From Limisphaerales bacterium (lineage in GTDB: Bacteria; Verrucomicrobiota; Verrucomicrobiia; Limisphaerales; UBA11358): DNA of 51,904 bases. Location of the stretch: assembly GCA_025362675.1 (NCBI GenBank), contig JANYFN010000046.1:1-51904 (forward strand). Reading direction: 5' to 3'. Of the stretch, positions 45,068 to 51,904 are shown piece by piece; position 1 is the first letter of the stretch, and each line of letters opens with the position of its first letter. The notes beneath the pieces are model-generated. The model made no database searches, had not been told where the DNA came from, and saw only the letters and a program-made list of their open reading frames with translations. Both the position numbers and the translations under genes were made by a program.

Positions 45068-46117
45068 TCAACGCGTCGCGGCCGCGTGCGGCGAAAGCAA
45101 GGCTGAGGCTGGAGTTTGTTCCTCCAAAATTTTCTTGGCACCGCCGACAACTTTTTCCCAGTCCAACGCCGGACCGGGATCGTTCTTATTTTTCTGGATG
45201 TGATAGTGTCCCAACACGCCCTGATATTTTTCCAATTCGGCATCCGGCAGTTGATGCGAAATTAATTTCCCATTGGCGTCCACCGGATATTGGCATTTCA
45301 ACTTCGGAAAAATTTTGCAGAGCGCAGCGGTTAACTTCGTCAACGCGGCATATTGCTCAGGCGTATAATCGTATTGCACCAGATCGTCGCCCTGGATCAC
45401 GCCCCGCACAGGCTCGTTGCGGGCGGGGCGACTGATAAAATTCCGCGTGCGGATGCCGCCCTCGCCGAGGCGTCCCGGAATCGTCAGGATTGTTTTACCC
45501 GCTGCGTTGGTCCCATACCATTGGTCGAACGGATTTTTCTGGTCCGCCGGATAAGCCCCCATGTTCGCGATCTCCACGCCGATCGAGCGGTCGTTGGAAG
45601 TCGTCGCGTGCCACGCGCGCTCCTTCAAGTCTAGCGTTTGATAAATCGTCCCATCCACATCCAGCATAAAGTGAACACTCAAGTCCCGATGGTCTTGCAG
45701 CACCAGAAAGCAGGTGCGACTCACCCCGCAGACATCGAAGTGCAAGACAAACTGATCAACGACGTTTTGCAGTAGCGGCAAATCCCAACCGCCGCCGCGC
45801 ACGCGCTCGACTTCATTTGCAGTCAGCGCTTTCGACCGCAAACCATAACGGTTCGGGGTTTTTAGAGTCTTCACCTCGGCAGTGGACGTGGCCCAGTCAG
45901 ATTTTCCAATCGGGGCGAAGCGACGCTCTACGCGATACGCATCGTAGCCGCCGGGATCCAGCCATAACACCACCGGGGTGCCGGTGTGGAAAAACTGCCC
46001 CGCCGCCACGATCTCATCGCCCGTGCGCGGCGCAGCTTTTCCAACTCGCGAAACCGTGCCGCAGCCGTTCGCAAGCAGCGCGACGGGCACTAAAAATAGA
46101 AAAAACTTTAGGTTCAT
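45068..46117 (-). CDS. AmpD/AmiD-like N-acetylmuramoyl-L-alanine amidase, lipoprotein-like
   Basis: 349 aa with a possible lipobox (ANGC, Cys19), suggesting a membrane-anchored periplasmic enzyme like AmiD. After about 100 residues of unknown N-terminal sequence comes an amidase_2 domain. It has a likely zinc ligand His126 in QFVLHFDV, then ERAWHATT and a Glu in GVEIANMG. The C-terminus GHYHIQKNKNDPGPALDW contains the second His and the Asp ligand in the AmpD pattern. It would cut between MurNAc and L-Ala. It begins 1 bp after the esterase gene stop, so the two are co-transcribed. The N-terminal extension is unusual. Confidence 0.88.
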   Translation of the reverse strand: MNLKFFLFLVPVALLANGCGTVSRVGKAAPRTGDEIVAAGQFFHTGTPVVLWLDPGGYDAYRVERRFAPIGKSDWATSTAEVKTLKTPNRYGLRSKALTANEVERVRGGGWDLPLLQNVVDQFVLHFDVCGVSRTCFLVLQDHRDLSVHFMLDVDGTIYQTLDLKERAWHATTSNDRSIGVEIANMGAYPADQKNPFDQWYGTNAAGKTILTIPGRLGEGGIRTRNFISRPARNEPVRGVIQGDDLVQYDYTPEQYAALTKLTAALCKIFPKLKCQYPVDANGKLISHQLPDAELEKYQGVLGHYHIQKNKNDPGPALDWEKVVGGAKKILEEQTPASALLSPHAAATR

Positions 46118-46118
46118 A

Positions 46119-47174
46119 TCATTGGATATTCGTCAGTGGCCGGTTAAAAACCCATTCCAGCCCACGCTGCAAACGCTCGCGGACATGATCGGAATGGTGG
46201 CCGGGCGGTTCATAAAATGTGCAACGCGCGGAACGCATTTGCAGGCATTCATAAATTTTCCGCGCGCCGACGTTGGCTCCGAACTGATCTTGCGCCGCGC
46301 CTTCAAGGTAGATCAGCTGGTGAGCGCCGAACGCCGCTGGATTTTTTTGGACGAGGGTCAACGGATCATTATCCAGCCAGCGTTGCCAGACGCGCTCGCG
46401 GAAATTTCCTTGAGCGTCATAAAGCCATTCGAATTCACCCCGGTGAAAAAATCCGCGCGGGGCGTAAGCCGCAGAGAGGCCGAGCGCATAAGTGATATCG
46501 CCATCTTTGGGCACCGGCAGTTTTCCCGCCGCAATTTTTTTCACATCCGCCAGCGGGAGTTCGGCCACTGATTTAATTTTTACAAGCGGCAGATGACTAT
46601 TGGCAAAATCAGAATCCGGACTCAAGGCGATCACGGCATCAAATAGTTTCTGCCGGTCGCTGCCCAATCGCAATGCCCCAAAACCACCACTGGAATGTCC
46701 GCTCACGATCCGCCGAATTCCGTGCGCAGGCGCGGGGAATTTGTGTTCGACGGCGCGGACAATTTCCGCGCAGACAAAATCCTCGTAGTTGCCTTGCGCC
46801 GAGGAATTCAAATACTGGCTGCCGCCCCAACGCGTCTTACCGTCGCAAATCACGAGCACCAGCGGCGTGATTTCATCCGCGATTTTTTGCGTGAACTTCA
46901 GCCACACATTGGAGTTCGCCACAAACTTGTCCGCAGAATTACCATAGCCCGGCAGATAGTAAACTACTGGCAGGCGTGCGCCATTCGTAGCTTGGGCAGG
47001 AAGAAAAATCGGCACCGGGCGCACGTCGGGATCCTGCAGCACGTTGTGTTTCAAAGCACGACTAGGCAGCGCGATGACTTCCAGGCGTGCCTCGCGGGCA
47101 TAAGCAATGGTTGGCAAAATCGCCAGCCAGAGCCAGAGCGCGGCACGAATTCTAAAATTTAAAATAGTTCTCAA
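46119..47174 (-). CDS. Secreted esterase D-like alpha/beta hydrolase
   Basis: 351 aa. The only usable start in frame is TTG, next to AAGGA but with almost no spacing, so the exact N-terminus is uncertain. A signal peptide (ALWLWLAILPTIAYA) is clear. The core PVVYYLPGYGNSAD, VLVICDGKTRWGG and the nucleophile motif SGHSSGGFGALRLG fit the esterase D/feruloyl-esterase-like family, with a late His in PPGHHSDHV. It leads the amidase operon. Substrates may be ester-linked groups on polysaccharides or cell wall; not determinable here. Confidence 0.82.
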   Translation of the reverse strand: MRTILNFRIRAALWLWLAILPTIAYAREARLEVIALPSRALKHNVLQDPDVRPVPIFLPAQATNGARLPVVYYLPGYGNSADKFVANSNVWLKFTQKIADEITPLVLVICDGKTRWGGSQYLNSSAQGNYEDFVCAEIVRAVEHKFPAPAHGIRRIVSGHSSGGFGALRLGSDRQKLFDAVIALSPDSDFANSHLPLVKIKSVAELPLADVKKIAAGKLPVPKDGDITYALGLSAAYAPRGFFHRGEFEWLYDAQGNFRERVWQRWLDNDPLTLVQKNPAAFGAHQLIYLEGAAQDQFGANVGARKIYECLQMRSARCTFYEPPGHHSDHVRERLQRGLEWVFNRPLTNIQ

Positions 47175-47249
47175 TCCTTAATTACTCCGATCAAATTACA
47201 AACCGGCAGCCAATCCGCCGCCCCCAAAATATCACTCGCCGCCAGCCCA

Positions 47250-48020
47250 TCAAACTTTTTGCCAGTCAGGCTTTTGCTCATACACCCAATAATAATAATC
47301 TCTCATCTTCAATTCCGCCGCCGCCGCTTCATCCAAAAAAACGGTTACCTTGGGATGCAATTGCAATGCGCTCGCCGGGTTCATCGAAGTGATCGGACCT
47401 TCGACCGCTTCGGCGATGGCGCGGGCTTTGTTTTTACCGAACGCCAGCAGCACGCAATGGCGCGATTCTAAAATTGTCCCGATGCCCATGGTGATGACGT
47501 GAAACGGAACTTCTTCCGCCGAATCAAAAAATCGCGCGTTATCTTTGCGCGTCTGCGGCGTGAGCGTTTTGATCCGGGTGCGCGACGCGAGCGACGAGGT
47601 CGGTTCGTTGAAGCCGATATGCCCGTCCGTGCCGATCCCCAGCAATTGCAGATCAATCCCGTTCGCCGCCACAATTTTCTCCTCGTAATGCTTGCACGCC
47701 GCCGGCACGTCCTTCGCCAATCCGTCTGGAATGTGAACATTCTTGATGGAGACATTCACCTGACTGAAAAGTTTCTCCCACATGAAGCTGTGATACGACT
47801 GCGGATGCATGGGCGAAATACCGATGTATTCATCGAGGTTGAACGTCGTCAGCTTGCTCCAGTCGAGTTTTTTCGCGACCAGTTCGCGATACAAAAGTTC
47901 CATCGTGCTGCCCGTGGCTAAGCCCAACACGGCATTGGGTTTTTCTTGAATGAGCCGCACCAGCAGTCGCGCGGCGATTTGAGTAGCCGCTTCGGGTGTC
48001 GGTTTGATGATGATTTCCAT
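47250..48020 (-). CDS. nagB: Glucosamine-6-phosphate deaminase
   Basis: 256 aa. NagB motifs are present: LGLATGSTMELLYREL (29-44), FNLDEYIG with Asp63, and GIGTDGHIGFNEP with Asp132, His134 and Glu139 of the catalytic set. It converts glucosamine-6-phosphate to fructose-6-phosphate and ammonia, feeding amino sugar into glycolysis. The gene lies 13 bp after the PIG-L deacetylase gene, so the two likely form one operon. nagA, a kinase and murQ are not in the window. Confidence 0.94.
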   Translation of the reverse strand: MEIIIKPTPEAATQIAARLLVRLIQEKPNAVLGLATGSTMELLYRELVAKKLDWSKLTTFNLDEYIGISPMHPQSYHSFMWEKLFSQVNVSIKNVHIPDGLAKDVPAACKHYEEKIVAANGIDLQLLGIGTDGHIGFNEPTSSLASRTRIKTLTPQTRKDNARFFDSAEEVPFHVITMGIGTILESRHCVLLAFGKNKARAIAEAVEGPITSMNPASALQLHPKVTVFLDEAAAAELKMRDYYYWVYEQKPDWQKV

Positions 48021-48033
48021 ACTTAATTTTCTA

Positions 48034-48891
48034 TCAACTCTTGCCGAGCCGTTGAGTTAATTTATTTTTCACATCGGCACGGAACTCGTCCACTAAACTC
48101 AGCGCATATCCCCCGATATCCAGCGTCGCATCCAATATCAGTGGCGTCAAATCCATGCCGAAGATCAACTGCGTCGCCGTATCCGTCGTGTGCGAAGAAA
48201 AGAACGTGGCGTTGGCCGCCCGGCGCCCCAAAGTAGCGTGGTCGTAACGCTTGCCGCCAGCGATTTGAGACGCAAATAAACCGTTCAATCGGGCCGCAAA
48301 TTTTTCATGTCCACTCACATCCATCACCACTTTTTTGGCATCTGGCAGCCAGTCAAGATCGCGCCAGACTTCGCAGCCGATGACTTTTGCCGGTCGCTTT
48401 GAGCGGGGCAACTCGCGCAGTGCCTGGATCACCGCCACCGCCACGCCGATATGTGTGTCATGTTTATCCGCGAGGTTGTGCGTGTAAACCACCTGCGTTT
48501 TCGTCGCGGAAAAAATCTTTTTCAAATCATCCTTCAGCGCCGTATCCGTTGCGCTTTTCACCGCGTTACTGGGAAAATCCAATTGCAACATCGCCGCATA
48601 ACCGCCGAGCTTCGCCGCTTGATTCTGCTCGCGCCGCCGCACCACCATCATTTGTTCATCAGCAAATTTTTTGAACTTTCCCGCGCGCGCACTGCCGGCC
48701 CCATTCGTGCACGTCACCCCGCCGAACCATTTCGACTTGCTGGTATGGCATTCGAGGATTCCATGAAACGCCATGAATTCGAGGTCATCCTGATGGGCAC
48801 CGATTCCCAAATGGGTCACGCGGCGCAACGCTGCGGCGACCGGCTTGCCGTCCGGCACATAAATGTCCGCTGTTGAATGATGCAACTTCAT
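48034..48891 (-). CDS. PIG-L/LmbE family deacetylase
   Basis: 285 aa from the ATG giving MKLHHSTADIYVPDGK; an upstream start adds 19 basic residues that are less credible. It has the zinc motif AHQDD (32-36) and a downstream HxxDxH-like block in YTHNLADKHDTHIGVA. PIG-L enzymes remove N-acetyl groups from GlcNAc-type substrates. It is directly upstream of nagB, with 13 bp between them. A deacetylation step before deamination would fit, but the true substrate is not shown. Confidence 0.88.
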   Translation of the reverse strand: MKLHHSTADIYVPDGKPVAAALRRVTHLGIGAHQDDLEFMAFHGILECHTSKSKWFGGVTCTNGAGSARAGKFKKFADEQMMVVRRREQNQAAKLGGYAAMLQLDFPSNAVKSATDTALKDDLKKIFSATKTQVVYTHNLADKHDTHIGVAVAVIQALRELPRSKRPAKVIGCEVWRDLDWLPDAKKVVMDVSGHEKFAARLNGLFASQIAGGKRYDHATLGRRAANATFFSSHTTDTATQLIFGMDLTPLILDATLDIGGYALSLVDEFRADVKNKLTQRLGKS

Positions 48892-48901
48892 AAAATTTGT
48901 T

Positions 48902-48968
48902 TTAACGAATCGTCTGCGCCGCCCGCAATAAATTTGTTGCTTTCGCAACTACCCGACTCGTTCGTTAA
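48902..48968. promoter_or_regulatory. Inverted repeat upstream of the PIG-L/nagB pair
   Basis: TTAACGAA (48902-48909) and TTCGTTAA (48961-48968) are exact inverted 8-mers, with a GTTGC-TTTC-GCAAC hairpin between them. The pair lies within about 80 bp upstream of the PIG-L start, where an operator for an amino-sugar regulator would be expected. No -35/-10 pair was convincing and no regulator gene is next to it, so the role is only suggested. Confidence 0.35.
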
Positions 48969-49091
48969 CCCTTGATACCATGAGTTTGCCCGTTTTGACT
49001 CGTAAACGCCAGCTCGACTCGCGAGACCAAAACCCAGGCGCGAACACGGCTTCCAACAGCCGACTTCGCACGGCATTTTTCGCCGGATTAT

Positions 49092-50864
49092 TCATCGGCG
49101 CTTGCCTTCAAAATACTCTTCAATCTCTTCCAAAGTTTTCCCCTTCGTCTCGGGCAGAAAGAACACGGCGGTGATGAAATAAATCACCGTGCACCCGGCA
49201 AACAAGAAGAACATCACGGAATAACCGTATTGCCCAACGGTCGGCAGAAACACGGCCGCGATGGTGGTGGAGATGCAGTGGTTGATGAGCAGCGCCACGC
49301 TCATGCCGTTCGAGCGGATGCGCGTCGGCATCAGTTCCGACAATGCCAGCCACACGCAAACGCCAGGGCCGACGGCGAACGAGGCCATGAATAAATACAG
49401 AAACAACGCCGTGAGCCAGCCGTGGGAACTGTCCGGCACCGGCGTCAGAATGGCGTGTTCGATTTTTAGCGGCGCGGTGCGGGCGGCAGCGAGGCTGGCG
49501 AACGGATTTTTGAAGAACGCCGCCACCTTGGTCGCGGGAACACAACTGTCACGGCTGATGGTAAGACTCCCGTTGGTTTCATCCGAGCGGATCACTTTCG
49601 AAGCCGCTTTGAAATCGCCGTAGGAATAAATCACGACGAGATTTTTTGGCTCCTGCGTCAAACCGGGCGAAGCCAGCGTGCCGTCGCCGAGCAGCAACTT
49701 GCGCGTCGCTGCCGAATCCATGTTCACCGCGACCGTCTGATTGGACGAAATCACCAGCGTTTGCAGGGCATCCTTCACATCCACGCGCCGCGCTTCGGTT
49801 TTGTGAAACATTGTTCCCACACACAACAACGAGACGATGACGCCCGCACTGCCGAGCGAGAGCAAAAATTTCCGGCCCTTGCGATCCACCAGCACGATGG
49901 CTCCGATGGTCGCCAGAAAATTGGTGACGGTGAAAAAAAAGTTTCCAAGGTGCGCCTGATGATCATTGAAGCCGGACTGGAGGAAAATCGTGGTGTTGTA
50001 GATGATGATGGAATTGACGCCCGTGGCTTGGTTGCAAGCAAGAATGATGCAGGCGAGGGCGAACGGCAGGATGTATTTGCGCTGCCAGAGGGATTCCTTT
50101 TTATGACCGGCGGTGGCCCGGGATTTTTCGGTGGCGGCAATTTCTTCCATTTCACGCAACTCGATTTCCGCCTGATTTTCCGAACGCGAGCGCAACAACG
50201 CGGCGCGGGCGGCTTCCTTTTTACCACGCCGAAACAACCAGCGCGGCGACTCCGCGACTTTCAGCGCGCCCAGCACAAATAAAATTCCCGGCGGCAGCGA
50301 AACCCAAAAAATTCCCCGCCACGCCGCGTCCTTCACCGCAAACAGTTTTTCCGCATCACCGAGTTTGGCGACTTCCTCCACGCGACCGCTAAAATAAAAA
50401 CCGATGAGCGCGGCCACCACAAAGCCCAATGTGAGCAGCCATTGAAAAATGCCCGTGCCCCGGCCGCGATGCGAGGCCGTCAGACATTCCGCCAGATACA
50501 ACGGCACCACCACGCCGATCATGCCGCCGCTCGCGCCTTGAAGCACGCGGCCCAGCACTAGCCCGTTGTAGCTGTGCGACAGCGCGATGACCGGCACGCT
50601 CACCACAAACAACGCGCCGCTCACCACCAGCATCGTCCGGCGACCCAGCCAATCCGCCAGCGCGCCAGCAAACAAAGTAGAAAACGTGCTGCCCAGTAAA
50701 ACTGCGGCGGCCACGAACGAAAGATTATTTGCGTTCAGCCCGGACGTCGCCTCCAGATAGGGCAGCGCGCCCGAGATGATGCCCACATCAATTCCGAACA
50801 GCAGCCCGCCCAACCCCGCGACGAGCAGGAGAAAGCGGTTGTAGCCGGATTTGCTGGCGTTCAT
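49092..50864 (-). CDS. Sugar-porter MFS transporter with large periplasmic insert
   Basis: 590 aa, longer than the usual 450-500. Sugar-porter motifs: GIDVGIISGALPYL in helix 1, DWLGRR (71-76), GRVLQGASGGMIGVVVPLYLAE, AESPRW (204-209) and PETKGKTLEEIEEYF at the C-terminus. About 12 hydrophobic helices. Between helices 9 and 10 (about residues 354-481) lies a roughly 128-residue insert predicted outside the inner membrane, with beta-type sequence and Ser/Thr-rich turns. Proton-driven import of a monosaccharide is likely. It is close to nagB, so an amino sugar is possible. Confidence 0.9.
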   Translation of the reverse strand: MNASKSGYNRFLLLVAGLGGLLFGIDVGIISGALPYLEATSGLNANNLSFVAAAVLLGSTFSTLFAGALADWLGRRTMLVVSGALFVVSVPVIALSHSYNGLVLGRVLQGASGGMIGVVVPLYLAECLTASHRGRGTGIFQWLLTLGFVVAALIGFYFSGRVEEVAKLGDAEKLFAVKDAAWRGIFWVSLPPGILFVLGALKVAESPRWLFRRGKKEAARAALLRSRSENQAEIELREMEEIAATEKSRATAGHKKESLWQRKYILPFALACIILACNQATGVNSIIIYNTTIFLQSGFNDHQAHLGNFFFTVTNFLATIGAIVLVDRKGRKFLLSLGSAGVIVSLLCVGTMFHKTEARRVDVKDALQTLVISSNQTVAVNMDSAATRKLLLGDGTLASPGLTQEPKNLVVIYSYGDFKAASKVIRSDETNGSLTISRDSCVPATKVAAFFKNPFASLAAARTAPLKIEHAILTPVPDSSHGWLTALFLYLFMASFAVGPGVCVWLALSELMPTRIRSNGMSVALLINHCISTTIAAVFLPTVGQYGYSVMFFLFAGCTVIYFITAVFFLPETKGKTLEEIEEYFEGKRR

Positions 50865-50959
50865 GCGTATTTTAACCGCGCATTTTTTAAGCGTTACGAC
50901 GGGATTGGAAAAGCCAAATTATATAGCTTTCAAACGGTTTTTGTAACATCGCTGCGGAT

Positions 50960-51904
50960 TCATTTTTTAGAAACCGCAAGCTGCGTCACCGCTTCATCAA
51001 TCGCCTTGCCGAGCGCCGGAATTTTTTGCGTGTAAGCCAGTGGCGGTTCATGGTCGTCCAGCGGAAACACTTTGTTCGCCGCGAAAATGTCATCGGCATA
51101 GCGATGGCCAAGGTTGCCGAGAAACGCCACGACATAATGCCGGAACGGTTTTCCCGGCAGCGATTTTACCACGCCCGCGTCGGAGCCGTAATTAAAAGTC
51201 AGTCCCGTTTTGTGGGCGAACGACACCTCAGCCCGCGCGTTGGCCGCGCGGATGTCCACGCCGCAATCCTTGCCTTCCACCACCACATGACCGTTCGTCG
51301 GATTGATCCAGCGCTCGGCGACGCGCGACGGAATTCCCGCGCGCACATCCTTGCCCCCTGGAAAATTGGCCGTGCTCAACGCCTCATTGAACGCCTGCTC
51401 CGACAAGGTTTTTTTGAGAAATGACCGCGAATCGTCCGAAAGAAATTTCGCTGTCACCGGCTTTTTATTTACGTCCAGCCAGAGCTCGCCCGGTCCGCCA
51501 TCAATCAGCCACAATAACCGCGCCGTGTCGAAGGCCGTCATGTTGATCTGGTCTGTCTGCCAGCCGCGCCCGTCTTTCGGACTCGTGTGGTTTATCTGCA
51601 AGGTGCCGAGATTGAGTTCTCGAAATTCGCGATTGAGCGACTCAAGCTCATTTTTATCATGCATCATTTTCAACAACGCCTGCGTCGCGAGGTTGTCGCT
51701 CACCGTGATCATCGCGTCGAGCCACGCGCGAATTTTTCTCGCGTCCGGCTTGGCGCCTTCAACAGCATAAATGTATGCCGAATCCAATGAAATTTTCCCC
51801 GCGTCAACCATCCGCAGAGTGTGGAACGCCACCATCAGTTTGAACAACGAGGCGGGATACGGCGGCATGAATTGATACGGCGCAAGTTCGCGGCCCGGGA
51901 CTAA
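50960..51904 (-). CDS. Class A beta-lactamase-like serine hydrolase (5' end outside the window)
   Basis: The frame is open to the end of the window, so the N-terminus and signal peptide are missing. Visible are the active-site PASLFKLM (Ser-x-x-Lys), SDN in TVSDNLATQAL and the C-terminal KTG in FAHKTGLTFNYG. The overall pattern is that of class A beta-lactamase/transpeptidase-like proteins. A specific Glu166-type residue could not be placed with certainty, so lactam hydrolysis is not assured; a DD-peptidase role is also possible. It is the last gene of the cell-wall region and lies about 95 bp from the MFS gene start. Confidence 0.85.
   Translation of the reverse strand, partial: LVPGRELAPYQFMPPYPASLFKLMVAFHTLRMVDAGKISLDSAYIYAVEGAKPDARKIRAWLDAMITVSDNLATQALLKMMHDKNELESLNREFRELNLGTLQINHTSPKDGRGWQTDQINMTAFDTARLLWLIDGGPGELWLDVNKKPVTAKFLSDDSRSFLKKTLSEQAFNEALSTANFPGGKDVRAGIPSRVAERWINPTNGHVVVEGKDCGVDIRAANARAEVSFAHKTGLTFNYGSDAGVVKSLPGKPFRHYVVAFLGNLGHRYADDIFAANKVFPLDDHEPPLAYTQKIPALGKAIDEAVTQLAVSKK

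Overview
The window reads as a moderately GC-rich chromosome segment from a free-living Gram-negative bacterium, most likely of the Verrucomicrobiota and close to the Pedosphaera/Limisphaerales group. I infer this from protein style, not from a database search: secreted proteins full of Asn/Thr/Ser that end in 'titled-table'-like modules, a DPDGDGQSN calcium-loop C-terminus, an exosortase/EpsI exopolysaccharide locus, oversized PilX-like pseudopilins, and many short palindromic or AT-rich repeats between and inside genes. I recognised no rRNA, tRNA, CRISPR array, integrase or insertion sequence.

Layout. 1-4.9 kb: a secreted S10 serine carboxypeptidase, then a minus-strand PilV/PilW/PilX-like minor pilin cassette. 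5.0-8.0 kb: a tightly coupled minus-strand operon (CPBP protease, thiL, an unknown 88-aa protein, tsaE, tsaB) for thiamine diphosphate and tRNA t6A synthesis. 8.2-11.8 kb: an ABC exporter pair and malate dehydrogenase with a clear terminator. 11.9-13.5 kb: a membrane protein, an elaborate palindromic element and a hotdog thioesterase. 13.5-26.3 kb: an exopolysaccharide locus. A seven-gene minus-strand run holds a TagA/WecG transferase, exosortase, EpsI, the initiating sugar transferase, UDP-xylose synthase, a GT4 and a polysaccharide deacetylase. Beside it lie two more GT4 genes, a GT2, an acetyltransferase and, oddly, NAD synthetase. 26.3-32.6 kb: an orphan FecR-domain secreted protein and a second, plus-strand PilV/PilW/PilX cassette followed by a membrane protein with a degenerate response-regulator receiver.

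32.7-51.9 kb is the most striking part. Most of about 15 consecutive genes match steps in breaking down and reusing peptidoglycan: an AmiE-like serine hydrolase, NamZ-type exo-muramidase, GH25 lysozyme, D-aminoacylase, LD-carboxypeptidase, PBP4-type DD-carboxypeptidase, an AmpD/AmiD-type amidase, alanine dehydrogenase, NagB with a PIG-L deacetylase, a sugar-porter MFS protein, two secreted esterases and a class A beta-lactamase-like protein. The genes sit in several divergent and convergent mini-operons. Many products carry signal peptides or lipoboxes, which fits digestion outside the cytoplasm followed by uptake and catabolism of amino sugars and alanine. Treating them as one functional island is inference.

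A second theme is small mobile-like repeats that have entered or abut coding regions. One is a double-hairpin palindrome inside nadE, with compensatory base changes between its arms and read in frame. Another is a short AATCCGAA-type repeat in the S10 peptidase gene. A third is a 144-bp multi-hairpin element upstream of the thioesterase.
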